NCBI GenBank assembly: GCA_045123575.1
Contig: JBGVKG010000015.1
Span: 55,756-119,755 of the forward strand
DNA length: 64,000 nucleotides
Direction of reading: 5' to 3'
Source: SVEL01 sp045123575
GTDB taxonomy: Bacteria > Bacillota > Clostridia > Lachnospirales > Lachnospiraceae
The translations under genes were made by a program, and so were the position numbers. Under the pieces are notes generated by a model. That model saw only the letters and a list, made by a program, of their open reading frames with translations, searched no databases and was not told the origin of the DNA. Of this stretch, positions 1-8,307 are shown in pieces (position 1 is the first letter of the stretch; every line of letters starts with the position of its first letter).

Positions 1-273
1 AACAATATCATTATTAATGAAGGTTCATCGGGAGCAGCAAATAGACATTTTGAGATAAGTAAATGTAATGGTGATAAATTAGAATTAATTAAGTACCTTG
101 ATATGGATGATCGTTATTATGTAGATGGAGAATTCGTAGAGGGTGGATATACCGAATTGGATGAGAATTATAAAATTAAGAGATATTTAACGGAAGAAGA
201 ATTTTTCGATACAATTTATAGTTATACATGTATTCCAATTGAGTTCACCTTGTTTGAAACTATGGTAAAATAA
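1..273 (+). CDS. 3' end of an unidentified protein (partial)
   Basis: Frame 1 is open from the first base of the window to a TAA at 271-273, giving the last 90 residues of a protein whose start lies upstream. The visible part is polar and rich in Asp, Glu and Tyr, with no membrane segment and no motif I recognise. It ends close to the next gene, which begins with a membrane anchor, so both may belong to one variable surface-protein region. I give no function. A short stretch of chance open frame is possible, but the steady codon use over 90 codons argues for a real gene. Confidence 0.5.
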   Translation, partial: NNIIINEGSSGAANRHFEISKCNGDKLELIKYLDMDDRYYVDGEFVEGGYTELDENYKIKRYLTEEEFFDTIYSYTCIPIEFTLFETMVK

Positions 274-307
274 AAAGGATTTACATTATTTGAAACCATA
301 AGCTATG

Positions 308-329
308 AGTAGTATTTAATTAGACTACT
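308..329. repeat. short inverted repeat ahead of the first complete gene
   Basis: AGTAGT at 308-313 is repeated inverted as ACTACT at 324-329, about 20 bases before the GGAGG ribosome binding site of the gene at 350. It overlaps a TATAAA that could serve as a -10 element, so it could be an operator or an mRNA hairpin. There is no good -35 element at the right distance, so the promoter itself is not supported. Confidence 0.25.
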
Positions 330-349
330 ATAAACATCAGGAGGGATAA

Positions 350-874
350 ATGAAAAAGAAAAACATTATTATAATAAGTGTTGCATTGCTGCTGCTGCTG
401 CTATTGGTTGTAACAGTGGTAGGTATAGGATTTTACCCAATGATAGAGGGTAGATTCTATAATGGAAATCGAATTACTCTAAATGCCAGTCTTACTTTGG
501 ATGGAAAAAGTATAGATATGGAAAAATGCATTATAAAGTGTACTACACCTCAGGATAAAGAAGTAGCTGTTACAAGTGACAATGGTAAATATGGTGTGGA
601 AGGTGGAGAGTATGGCGAGTATACCTTTACCATAACTGTACCAAATGAGCTTGTCGAGGGCGCAGATAAAGATATAAATATTGCGCTAAACTACATAAAT
701 GCAAACAATTGGTATATATCTAATAGTGATTGTGAAATCAATATTAGTAAACATGATAATGGTTACAAAGCCAGTCTGAATACTACTACAAAGTATAATG
801 ATGGTAATACCTGTCAGTATGAAGATACCAAGGAAATCAAAGACTATGTTGTTGAATTTACTTGGGGTGTATAG
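350..874 (+). CDS. membrane-anchored hypothetical protein
   Basis: The protein has 174 residues. It begins with a lysine-rich N-terminus (MKKKN) and one hydrophobic segment at about residues 5-28, so it is probably exported and tethered by a signal anchor. The remaining 145 residues are extracytoplasmic, look beta-rich, and carry no motif I know. A GGAGG ribosome binding site precedes the ATG. The frame closes at 874, overlapping the first codons of a leucine-rich-repeat reading frame in another phase. Signal anchor followed by a BspA-type repeat is a common order for one cell-surface protein, so this may be the front half of a gene split by a frameshift. Confidence 0.6.
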   Translation: MKKKNIIIISVALLLLLLLVVTVVGIGFYPMIEGRFYNGNRITLNASLTLDGKSIDMEKCIIKCTTPQDKEVAVTSDNGKYGVEGGEYGEYTFTITVPNELVEGADKDINIALNYINANNWYISNSDCEINISKHDNGYKASLNTTTKYNDGNTCQYEDTKEIKDYVVEFTWGV

Positions 875-1281
875 ACAAAAAGTATAGATTTGGTTGGAAA
901 TATTGTTTTGAATTAGATAATATAAGTATACCAGAAGGGGTTACTCGCATAGAAGGATCGGCATTTGCAAGTTGTTCTTCTTTGAAAAGCATAACATTTC
1001 CATCAACATTGGAGTTCATAGGTGGTTGGACATTTTACTGGTGTCCTTTGGTTAATGTAGTTTTACCTAATAAAATAAAAACTATTGAAGATGAAGCTTT
1101 TGGAACTTGCTATGAGTTAGAAAGTATTGTGTTGCCAAAAAGCATAACATATATTGGAGAGAGAGTAATACCATCTACTATGTATGGTGAATATAACGTG
1201 TTAGTATATGTTGAAAAAGATTCATATGCAGAAACTTATTTAAAAAGTATAGGATGTGATTACGAATATATAAATAATTAG
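862..1281 (+). CDS. BspA-like leucine-rich repeat (LRR_5) fragment
   Basis: These 139 residues hold about three and a half LRR_5 (BspA-type) repeats, recognisable by blocks such as IPEGVTRIEGSAFASCSSLK and LPNKIKTIEDEAFGTCYELE. The end, with SYAETYLKSIGCDYEYI, looks like the usual C-terminus of secreted BspA-family proteins. The only available start is a TTG at 862 without its own Shine-Dalgarno site, inside the end of the preceding gene, and the piece has no signal peptide. It is therefore either translationally coupled or, more likely, the C-terminal part of the upstream gene after a frameshift near the GGGG run at 864-867. A strong terminator follows. BspA proteins often mediate surface adhesion, but this short piece may be non-functional. 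Confidence 0.6.
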   Translation: MGCIDKKYRFGWKYCFELDNISIPEGVTRIEGSAFASCSSLKSITFPSTLEFIGGWTFYWCPLVNVVLPNKIKTIEDEAFGTCYELESIVLPKSITYIGERVIPSTMYGEYNVLVYVEKDSYAETYLKSIGCDYEYINN

Positions 1282-1301
1282 CTAAAAGTATTGGTAGGTA
1301 G

Positions 1302-1327
1302 AAAGAGCTAGGGAACTAGCTCTTTTT
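1302..1327 (+). terminator. rho-independent terminator after the LRR gene
   Basis: AAAGAGCTAG at 1302-1311 pairs perfectly with CTAGCTCTTT at 1316-1325 around a GGAA loop, and the 3' arm runs into a T tract. The stem starts 20 bases after the LRR stop codon. Confidence 0.85.
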
Positions 1328-1374
1328 ATATATTAAAAATATAAATATAAATATAAGTTAAGATGTATGCTATA

Positions 1375-1403
1375 TTTACAATACTATCATATGATGCTAT
1401 AAT
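1375..1403 (+). promoter_or_regulatory. sigma-A promoter for the Rpn-like nuclease gene
   Basis: TTTACA at 1375-1380 and TATAAT at 1398-1403 are separated by exactly 17 bases, and TGC directly before the -10 box makes it an extended -10 promoter. The next gene starts about 125 bases downstream. Confidence 0.6.
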
Positions 1404-1530
1404 ACTGCTTAACATCAAAACGAGATATTCTTTATATCATATTATCACATTATTCTATTAGTGATTGATATTCATGGCGTTGTCGCCGATGTTTCCATTT
1501 GATGAAAAAATAGCAAAGGATGGTGGTTTA

Positions 1531-2562
1531 ATGGGTAAACCAGATGTAGCTGTCAAGAACTGGCTTAGTCGCAAGGAACGTTTTGCAGACTTGTTTAATG
1601 GTTATGTGTTTTGCGGCAGACAGGTAATTTTACCTGAAGAATTAACTGTTATGAATGTTGAATCAGACATCATAGCGAGGGATAAAAGTGACAAACGAAG
1701 GGATGCAGCAGTACAACGGTTTAGAGATATTGTTATGCGGTGGAAGAATAATACTGTACTGATGGTACTGGCGTGTGAATCGCAGGACAAGGTACATTAT
1801 GCAATGCCTGTGAAAAACATGTTATATGATAGTTTATCCTATACTGATCAAATGAAATCTCTTTGGAATAATTTGAGTGATGCAGAAAGAAAGGAAACTG
1901 ATGGAGATGAATTCTTTTCTAGATTTAGAAAGGAAGATAAACTTTATCCAGTCATTACTCTTGTATTTTACTATGGAACTAAGGAATGGGACGGCAGTTT
2001 AGAATTATACGATATGTTTGAATTTGACTCTCCTACAGAAAAGAATTTGTTAAAAGCATATGTTCCGAATTATAGAATTAATCTTCTAGAACCAGCGAAA
2101 ATAGATGAATTATCTATATTTAAAACGGATTTACATATGATATTTGGTGTGTTAAAATGTAGGCAAGATAAGAATCAAATAATTGAATATGTAAATTCTA
2201 ATAGCGATTATTTTAATTCAGTAGATATAGAGACGGCACAGGCTATGGCTGAAATGCTACATTACAGCAAGGTTGTTGACATAGTTCGAAGTGATAGTAG
2301 GGAGGAATGCAATATGTGTAAAGCATTAGAGGACTTGTATAATGATGGAGTATCGGAAGGAAAGATAGAAGGAAAGATAGAAGGAAAGATAGAAGGAATG
2401 GTGTTGTCGATTCTTGATTTTCTTTCTGACTATGGAATAGTATCTGATAGCTTGAAGGATAAGATATCCAGCGAAACGGATATAGAAGTTTTAAGGAAAT
2501 GGACCAAATTATCTGCTCGTGTTTCTTCAGTAGAGGAGTTCGAGCAAAAGATGTATATTTAG
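1531..2562 (+). CDS. Rpn-family (PD-(D/E)XK) recombination-promoting nuclease / putative transposase
   Basis: The 343-residue protein belongs to the COG5464 / Transposase_31-like group, now linked to Rpn nucleases with a PD-(D/E)XK fold. Recognisable parts are the N-terminal RFADLFNGYVF block, a central VITLVFYYGTKEWDG strand and a C-terminal EGKIEG repeat linker. Members cut DNA and can promote recombination; many are narrowly distributed accessory genes. I chose ATG 1531 because AAAGGA precedes it by ten bases and MGKPD matches the family's usual beginning. The frame is open upstream to a TTG at 1465 and an ATG at 1474, so a start up to 22 codons earlier is possible. It has its own promoter and terminator. 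Despite the family name there are no terminal repeats and it is not an insertion sequence. Confidence 0.8.
   Translation: MGKPDVAVKNWLSRKERFADLFNGYVFCGRQVILPEELTVMNVESDIIARDKSDKRRDAAVQRFRDIVMRWKNNTVLMVLACESQDKVHYAMPVKNMLYDSLSYTDQMKSLWNNLSDAERKETDGDEFFSRFRKEDKLYPVITLVFYYGTKEWDGSLELYDMFEFDSPTEKNLLKAYVPNYRINLLEPAKIDELSIFKTDLHMIFGVLKCRQDKNQIIEYVNSNSDYFNSVDIETAQAMAEMLHYSKVVDIVRSDSREECNMCKALEDLYNDGVSEGKIEGKIEGKIEGMVLSILDFLSDYGIVSDSLKDKISSETDIEVLRKWTKLSARVSSVEEFEQKMYI
2359..2394 (+). repeat. three perfect 12-bp tandem repeats inside the Rpn-like gene
   Basis: The unit GGAAAGATAGAA occurs three times without a mismatch and encodes (GKIE)3 in the linker before the C-terminal helix bundle. Unit length is a multiple of three, so gain or loss of copies would change linker length without breaking the frame. 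Confidence 0.9.
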
Positions 2563-2569
2563 GGATATA

Positions 2570-2600
2570 AAAAGATGTGCCATCATTGGCACATCTTTTT
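2570..2600. terminator. bidirectional terminator between convergent genes
   Basis: AAAAGATGTGCCA (2570-2582) pairs perfectly with TGGCACATCTTTT (2587-2599) around a four-base loop. A/T tracts flank both arms, so the hairpin can end the + strand Rpn-like gene and the minus-strand exonuclease gene. Confidence 0.85.
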
Positions 2601-2627
2601 AGTATATGCTCCATATTGAATTTATAA

Positions 2628-3740
2628 TTACTTAACCTTCATCAGATATTCTACAATATGTTTAGCATAGTTAAATACAAGCTCATCATTATTCAAGAAA
2701 TCATCTGTAGCTTCAAAGTATAGTTTTTTGTCATTGTATTCCCTTTTAAAGTATGGAGTAACTATCTCCTCATACTGTGGCATGAAAGCACCAGACTTCT
2801 TGCTATAACAGTTAGCTGCCTTTGCACGGACTCTGTAGTTTTTGTCTACATAAAACGCTACACTTTTGTGTATAGCCCTGTCTTCTACCGGTAGGTAGTA
2901 GTAGTCTTTATATTCAGGATAGAAGTATTTAAGTTCATCTGAATAGATATCGACCTTAAGCTTTAGCTTGTTATCAAAGATTGTCATATACCATTCTCCA
3001 TAGCTACAAGAGACACGTACTGGCACAGGATTATTAAGAGTACATTGGATGATTGCCTCTTTACGTTCTGTGCTATTAGCACAGCTTGATACTTCTATAC
3101 CTATGGAATCAAAGGTATATGCACCATTTAGGATAGTAGTGTAACTTAATACATCTAGTACAGTTAACATTCCTTTGATATCCTCGTAATTATGGAGCAA
3201 CAGGAATTCAAACAATCTATCATCTTTACGTTCCATATAGTCATGATATACAGCTATAAGGTCACCACCTGAAAACATATCTTCACGGTCAAGTCCCATA
3301 AAGTTTTCCAAAGTTTTTTGTTTAAGGTTCTCTGTTTTTATCAAGTTTTTGATTTTTGAAGCACATTTATATATATCTATATGATTAAAAGCTGAGAAAT
3401 CCAAATGGATATTGTGGTTTTGACATTTTGCTTCCATATAAGGTATATCAAAGCCTTGACCATTGAAGTGAATAAGGGTAGTGAAATCTTTTGAGAAGTC
3501 TGCAAAAGCTTTGATTAGAGCAGCTTCATCATTATAATTATCTAAAAACCACTGAACAGATATAAAATGACCCGTCGATTTATCAGCATATAAGCAACCT
3601 ATTAGATACAGCTTTGTATTCTTAGCAGTGAAACCTGTTGTTTCGATATCAAAGAATAAACTCTGCTCAAAAGGTATGTTTGTATATTTGTTGGCTATGA
3701 AATTGTAACTAATGCCTGTATCTTGTTTTATTGTAAGCAT
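2628..3740 (-). CDS. YprB-like ribonuclease H-fold 3'-5' exonuclease
   Basis: The N-terminal half has a DEDD exonuclease pattern: FFDIETTGF at about residue 29, FNGQGFDIPYME at about 113 and HNYEDIKGML at about 184. These supply the acidic residues that bind two metal ions. The family is the RNase H-like YprB domain, usually called a predicted exonuclease acting on nucleic acid in the cytoplasm; its in vivo substrate is not established. The C-terminal half of the 370 residues is less conserved. The gene stands alone on the minus strand, divergent from the Rnf operon and convergent with the Rpn-like gene. Confidence 0.75.
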   Translation of the reverse strand: MLTIKQDTGISYNFIANKYTNIPFEQSLFFDIETTGFTAKNTKLYLIGCLYADKSTGHFISVQWFLDNYNDEAALIKAFADFSKDFTTLIHFNGQGFDIPYMEAKCQNHNIHLDFSAFNHIDIYKCASKIKNLIKTENLKQKTLENFMGLDREDMFSGGDLIAVYHDYMERKDDRLFEFLLLHNYEDIKGMLTVLDVLSYTTILNGAYTFDSIGIEVSSCANSTERKEAIIQCTLNNPVPVRVSCSYGEWYMTIFDNKLKLKVDIYSDELKYFYPEYKDYYYLPVEDRAIHKSVAFYVDKNYRVRAKAANCYSKKSGAFMPQYEEIVTPYFKREYNDKKLYFEATDDFLNNDELVFNYAKHIVEYLMKVK

Positions 3741-3843
3741 ATATACCTCTCATATTTAAATATCTTAAGATTATGTTTCGCTTAAGTATATCAGATAATT
3801 TGACAAAATAATATAAAAATTCACAAATTTTTTGATATTTCTA

Positions 3844-3872
3844 TTGAGAAAAAATGGCTTTTATATTAAAAT
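3844..3872 (+). promoter_or_regulatory. probable promoter of the Rnf operon
   Basis: TTGAGA at 3844-3849 and TAAAAT at 3867-3872 each match five of six consensus bases with a 17-base spacer. A GGAGGG ribosome binding site and the rnfC ATG follow within 30 bases. A second TTGACA at 3800 lacks a good -10 partner. Confidence 0.5.
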
Positions 3873-3901
3873 TAATTCATTAAATTTAAGGAGGGTCTCT
3901 T

Positions 3902-5215
3902 ATGTCTATTTTGACTTTCAAGGGTGGTATTCATCCATACGAAGGCAAAGAGTTATCTAAGGCTAAAGCCATAGAAAAACTGCTCCCTGAAGGTGACGTT
4001 GTTATTCCATTGTCACAGCACATAGGTGCACCGGCAAAGGCGTGTATTGCCGTAGGTGACAGAGTATTAGTTGGACAGAAGATTGGTGAAGCTGCTGGCT
4101 TCATCTCTGCTAATGTGCATTCGTCTGTATCAGGTACAGTTAAAAAGATTGAGCCTAGACTTGTGGCAAATGGAAGCTTGGCTGAGTCTGTTATTATTGA
4201 AAATGATGGTCAATACGAGGAACTTAAGTGGGATCTTAAGGAGTACGAGGATATGACCAAGGAGGAAAAGCTAGATGCTATAAAAGAGGCTGGTATTGTT
4301 GGTATGGGTGGTGCAGGTTTCCCAACGAATGTTAAGCTTAGTCCAAAGAATCCAGATGCGATTGATTATGTTATTGTAAATGGTGCAGAGTGTGAGCCAT
4401 ATCTTACGTCTGACTATAGAAGAATGATAGAAGAGCCAGAGGTACTTATAGAGGGCCTCAAGATGGTATTATCATTATTCGATAATGCAAAGGGTATTAT
4501 CGCTGTTGAGGACAATAAGTTAGATGTTGTTATAGAGCTTAAGAAGCTTGTGAAAAAAGAGGACAACATTGATATCAAGGCTGTTTACACAAAGTATCCA
4601 CAGGGTGGCGAGCGTACACTTATCAAGGCTGTTACTGGCAGAGAGGTTAATTCATCTATGTTACCAGCAGATGTAGGCTGTGTGGTGAATAATGTTGATA
4701 CTATATTTGCTATACAAAATGCACTTAGAAATCACAAGCCATTAACATCAAGAGTAGTTACTGTTTCAGGAAATGCTATAACTGAGCCAGCCAATTATCT
4801 TGTACCTGTTGGAACTAATATGCAGCAAGTAATAGATGCGGCAGGTGGATTTAAACGTGAGCCTGAAAAGATTATAAGCGGTGGACCTATGATGGGTATG
4901 GCTGTTATATCTACAGATTATCCTGTTACTAAGGGTACAAGCGCTGTATTGGCATTTAAGAAGGATCCAGTTGCAGCCTGTGAACCATCTGCATGTATTA
5001 ACTGTGGTAAGTGTGTTTCGGTTTGTCCGGGCAGAGTCGTTCCATCTAGGTTAGCTGATTATGCTGAACATGGCGATGTTGAGGCATTTGTTGATAACTA
5101 TGGTATGGAGTGTTGTGAATGTGGCTGTTGTTCATACATATGTCCTGCGAAGAGAAATCTTACACAGGCTATTAAATCAATGCGCAAGGATGTTCTTGCA
5201 AGCAGAAAAAAGTAG
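3902..5215 (+). CDS. rnfC: Rnf electron transport complex subunit RnfC
   Basis: RnfC is the cytoplasmic NADH-side subunit of the ferredoxin:NAD+ oxidoreductase, which couples electron transfer from ferredoxin to NAD+ with export of Na+ or H+. The 437 residues include a glycine-rich nucleotide/FMN-binding stretch (GMGGAGFPTNVK, about 134-145) and NGAECEP at about 160. Two ferredoxin-like cysteine clusters follow, CINCGKCVSVCP from about 365 and CCECGCCSYICPAKR from about 404, for two [4Fe-4S] centres. Length is typical. It is the first gene of rnfCDGEAB, with GGAGG upstream and rnfD 13 bases downstream. Confidence 0.95.
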   Translation: MSILTFKGGIHPYEGKELSKAKAIEKLLPEGDVVIPLSQHIGAPAKACIAVGDRVLVGQKIGEAAGFISANVHSSVSGTVKKIEPRLVANGSLAESVIIENDGQYEELKWDLKEYEDMTKEEKLDAIKEAGIVGMGGAGFPTNVKLSPKNPDAIDYVIVNGAECEPYLTSDYRRMIEEPEVLIEGLKMVLSLFDNAKGIIAVEDNKLDVVIELKKLVKKEDNIDIKAVYTKYPQGGERTLIKAVTGREVNSSMLPADVGCVVNNVDTIFAIQNALRNHKPLTSRVVTVSGNAITEPANYLVPVGTNMQQVIDAAGGFKREPEKIISGGPMMGMAVISTDYPVTKGTSAVLAFKKDPVAACEPSACINCGKCVSVCPGRVVPSRLADYAEHGDVEAFVDNYGMECCECGCCSYICPAKRNLTQAIKSMRKDVLASRKK

Positions 5216-5228
5216 GAGGTAGAGCTAG

Positions 5229-6185
5229 ATGAATAATATGTTAAATGTGTCATCGAATCCACATGTTCGTGACAAAAATACCACATCATCTATTATGCTT
5301 GATGTGCTTATAGCGCTTATACCTGCTACGATATTTGGTATATATAATGCAGGAGAAAATGCATTGTACACAACAGCGCTTATACTTGCAACAGTTACAT
5401 CGGCAGTTGTATGTGAGTATATTTTCCAAAAAGGTATGAAGCAGAAGGTTACAGTGAGAGATTTCAGTGCGGCTGTTACAGGTTTACTTTTAGCACTTAA
5501 TCTTCCTTCAAACTTCCCAATATGGATGGCGGTTATAGGTTCAGCATTTGCTATCATAGTAGTTAAGCAGTTATTTGGTGGTTTAGGACAGAATTTTATG
5601 AATCCAGCATTGGCGGCTAGATGTTTCTTATTCTTATCATTTACAGGATATATGTCTAGTTTCGTGCCAGATGGTGTTACTGGTGCGACTCCACTTGAAA
5701 CATTATCTAAGACAGGTTCAGTTCCTAATCTTCTTAATATGTTTATTGGTAATACATATGGAACCATTGGCGAAACAAGTGTTATAGCTATTCTTGTTGG
5801 TGCGATATATTTGCTTATTAAGAGAGTAATTGATTTTAGAATACCATTGGCTTATCTTTTATCATTCTCTGTATTTATATTGATATTAGGCGACAAGCCA
5901 TTTGATGTAACATATCTTGCAGCACACCTTATGGGTGGTGGATTGATGCTCGGTGCGTTCTTTATGGCGACAGATTACGTCACATCGCCTATTACACCTA
6001 TAGGCAGGATAGTGTTTGGTATTTTACTGGGTATTCTTACAGGTATATTTAGAGAATTCTCGTCTATGAATGAAGGTGTTTCATTTGCGATTATATTCTG
6101 TAACCTGTTAGTGCCACAGATTGAAAAGTTAACTAGACCTAGACCTTTTGGTGCTATGCATATGAAGAAAAAGGAGGGAAAGTAA
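5229..6185 (+). CDS. rnfD: Rnf complex subunit RnfD
   Basis: RnfD is an integral membrane subunit of the Rnf complex that carries a covalently bound FMN. The 318-residue protein is highly hydrophobic with eight or more predicted membrane segments. The sequence DGVTGATPLETL at about residue 154 contains the T-G-A-T type flavinylation motif, with the Thr that ApbE would esterify to FMN. GGQNFMNPALAARCF-like residues at about 120 are conserved in the NqrB/RnfD family. It is co-transcribed with rnfC and its stop codon directly abuts the rnfG start. Confidence 0.94.
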   Translation: MNNMLNVSSNPHVRDKNTTSSIMLDVLIALIPATIFGIYNAGENALYTTALILATVTSAVVCEYIFQKGMKQKVTVRDFSAAVTGLLLALNLPSNFPIWMAVIGSAFAIIVVKQLFGGLGQNFMNPALAARCFLFLSFTGYMSSFVPDGVTGATPLETLSKTGSVPNLLNMFIGNTYGTIGETSVIAILVGAIYLLIKRVIDFRIPLAYLLSFSVFILILGDKPFDVTYLAAHLMGGGLMLGAFFMATDYVTSPITPIGRIVFGILLGILTGIFREFSSMNEGVSFAIIFCNLLVPQIEKLTRPRPFGAMHMKKKEGK

Positions 6186-6851
6186 ATGAAGAGTTTATTT
6201 AAAGATGCCCTCGTTTTATTTGCGATAACATTGGTAGCAGGTTTGGCACTTGGAGCAGTATACGAGATAACTGCTGATGCAAGAGCATATCAGGCTGAGC
6301 TTAAGCAGAAGAATGCTTATGTAGCTGTATTTGACGGGGCTGAGGGTTATGAAGAAATCGACATGAAATCAGCTAAGTTTGTTGATGCAGATTTGGTTGC
6401 ATATAAGCCTAAAATTGATGCTTCGCTTAAAAAAGCTGGATTAGGTTCTGCAGTTGCAGTTGTAGACGGTATTGCATATCTTACGTCGGGCGACAGCACT
6501 CATGGCTATGTAGTAACTGTTACATCTAAGGAGGGATATGGTGGAGATATCCAGTTTAGCGTAGGCTTTAGTATGGATGGAAAGGTTACAGGCATATCTA
6601 TTCTTAGCATATCTGAGACTGCTGGTCTTGGTATGAAGGCTAAGGACAAAGCATTTCTTAATCAGTATGTAGGTAAGTCTGGTGGTAATTTTGTTGTAGA
6701 TAAGGATAATACATCAGGGCTTACAAATGAGATTGATGCTATTTCTAGTGCAACTATTACAACTAGAGCATTTACAAAAGGTGTAAATGCAGCATATATA
6801 GCAGCAGCGGAGTTAGCAGGCTGGACTGGAGGTGTTACAGATGGAAAATAA
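6186..6851 (+). CDS. rnfG: Rnf complex subunit RnfG (FMN-binding)
   Basis: RnfG has one N-terminal membrane helix (about residues 7-27) and an extracytoplasmic FMN_bind domain. It holds FMN through a phosphodiester bond to a Thr in an S(A/G)AT-type motif, here DAISSATITTRA at about residue 182, modified by ApbE. The conserved GLGMKAKD-type segment (about 149) belongs to the same domain. The start follows rnfD with no gap and AGGAGGG lies upstream. The 3' end overlaps rnfE by 11 bases. ApbE is encoded about 6 kb downstream on the minus strand. Confidence 0.93.
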   Translation: MKSLFKDALVLFAITLVAGLALGAVYEITADARAYQAELKQKNAYVAVFDGAEGYEEIDMKSAKFVDADLVAYKPKIDASLKKAGLGSAVAVVDGIAYLTSGDSTHGYVVTVTSKEGYGGDIQFSVGFSMDGKVTGISILSISETAGLGMKAKDKAFLNQYVGKSGGNFVVDKDNTSGLTNEIDAISSATITTRAFTKGVNAAYIAAAELAGWTGGVTDGK

Positions 6852-7719
6852 TAAGAAATCATCAGTACTTTCAGTTATGTGGGAGAGACTTTATAATGGT
6901 ATAATCAAGGAAAATCCTACACTTGTAATGATGCTTGGTATGTGTCCAACACTTGCCGTTACTACATCGTGTATCAATGGTGTTGGTATGGGTCTTACTA
7001 CAACAGTAGTTTTAGCATTATCAAATGTATTTGTTTCGCTACTTAGAAAGATTATTCCTTCTAAGGTTAGAGTGCCAGCATTTATTGTAATTGTTGCCAG
7101 CTTTGTTACAATAGTGCAGTTCTTATTAGAAGCATATCTGCCATCATTAAATGACTCTCTTGGTATATATATACCACTTATAGTTGTTAACTGTATTATA
7201 CTTGGTAGAGCAGAATCTTATGCGTCAAAGAATCCTGTATTACCATCGTTCTTTGATGGTTTGGGTATGGGACTTGGATTTACTTTAGGATTAGGACTTC
7301 TTGGTGCAGTAAGAGAGATAATCGGAGCTGGACAGATATTTGGTATTAACATACTTCCAGATGCATTGGAGCCTATAACTATCATCGGTTTAGCTCCTGG
7401 AGCGTTCTTTGTTTTGGCTATGCTGGTAGCTATTCAGAACAAGGCAAAGCTTAATAGTGGTAAGAAGGTTAAGGAAGAGGGCTGTGCAGGCAACTGTGCA
7501 AGCTGTGGTTCTTCATGCGATACAAAAGTGGAAGCAAAAACTGATAAGGCTAAACAATCTGAAGCAGTTGTGGAGGAAAAGGTTGAGACGGTTAAGGTTG
7601 ACAATAGTAATGTAGAAAAGCAAGAAGAAACTAAAATTGACGAAAATAAAGAAGAAACAAAAGAAGACGTAGAAGAAACAGAAGAAATACAAGAATTTAT
7701 AGAAAGGGAGGGCAAGTAA
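6841..7719 (+). CDS. rnfE: Rnf complex subunit RnfE with an extra Cys-rich charged tail
   Basis: The first 205 residues form the six-helix NqrD/RnfE membrane subunit, which together with RnfA holds an iron centre in the membrane. I start at ATG 6841 because GGAGG precedes it at the right spacing and the sequence begins MENNKKSS, overlapping the end of rnfG. The remaining 85 residues are not part of the core family fold. They contain four cysteines, Cys215, 219, 222 and 226 (C-x3-C-x2-C-x3-C), followed by a Lys/Glu/Val-rich, low-complexity acidic tail. Proteobacterial RnfE is around 230 residues, so this tail accounts for the longer protein. Its role is unknown. Confidence 0.93.
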   Translation: MENNKKSSVLSVMWERLYNGIIKENPTLVMMLGMCPTLAVTTSCINGVGMGLTTTVVLALSNVFVSLLRKIIPSKVRVPAFIVIVASFVTIVQFLLEAYLPSLNDSLGIYIPLIVVNCIILGRAESYASKNPVLPSFFDGLGMGLGFTLGLGLLGAVREIIGAGQIFGINILPDALEPITIIGLAPGAFFVLAMLVAIQNKAKLNSGKKVKEEGCAGNCASCGSSCDTKVEAKTDKAKQSEAVVEEKVETVKVDNSNVEKQEETKIDENKEETKEDVEETEEIQEFIEREGK

Positions 7720-7720
7720 T

Positions 7721-8296
7721 ATGAGTGGATTATTACAGATAGCTGTTGCAGCAGCACTCATCAATAACGTTGTATTGAGCCAGTTCTTAGGTCTTTGCCC
7801 ATTCCTTGGAGTATCAAAGAAGACTAAGACAGCTACAGGTATGGGTGTGGCAGTTACATTCGTATTAACATTGGCATCAATTATGGCTAGTTTAGTATAC
7901 GAGCAGATTTTAGTCAGATTCGATGTGGAATATCTTGAAACTATTGTATTTATACTTATGATAGCAGCTCTTGTTCAGTTTGTTGAGATGTTCTTGAAGA
8001 AGTTTATACCAGTGCTGTATAAGGCGCTAGGTGTATATCTGCCACTTATTACAACTAACTGTGCTGTATTAGGTGTGGTTATCATCAATGTTCAAAAAGG
8101 CTACGATATGTTGGAAGGCATTATAAATGCTGTAGGTACTGGTATTGGATTTACTATTGCGATTGTTATATTGGCAGGTCTTAGAGAAAAGATGGAGTAC
8201 AATAATGTAACTCCTGCATTTAAAGGTATGCCTATAGTTCTTTTGACAGCTGGTTTAATGGCTATAGCCTTTAGTGGCTTTGGCTTTATATCATAG
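7721..8296 (+). CDS. rnfA: Rnf complex subunit RnfA
   Basis: RnfA is the second six-helix membrane subunit of the NqrE/RnfA family and pairs with RnfE in inverted topology around a membrane iron site. The 191-residue length is standard. Conserved blocks such as NNVVLSQFLGLCPFLGVS near the N-terminus and LGVYLPLITTNCAVLGV at about 104 include the cysteines proposed as iron ligands. It starts one base after the rnfE stop, with AGGGAGGG upstream, and lies 11 bases ahead of rnfB. Confidence 0.95.
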   Translation: MSGLLQIAVAAALINNVVLSQFLGLCPFLGVSKKTKTATGMGVAVTFVLTLASIMASLVYEQILVRFDVEYLETIVFILMIAALVQFVEMFLKKFIPVLYKALGVYLPLITTNCAVLGVVIINVQKGYDMLEGIINAVGTGIGFTIAIVILAGLREKMEYNNVTPAFKGMPIVLLTAGLMAIAFSGFGFIS

Positions 8297-8307
8297 GAGG
8301 TGTTCAC

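Noticed and set aside
1531..2562. insertion sequence (transposase_31 label)
   Set aside because: No terminal inverted repeats or target duplications are visible and the family is better read as Rpn nucleases.
3800..3828. TTGACA at 3800 as the rnf promoter
   Set aside because: The expected -10 position reads ACAAAT; the pair at 3844-3872 is much better.
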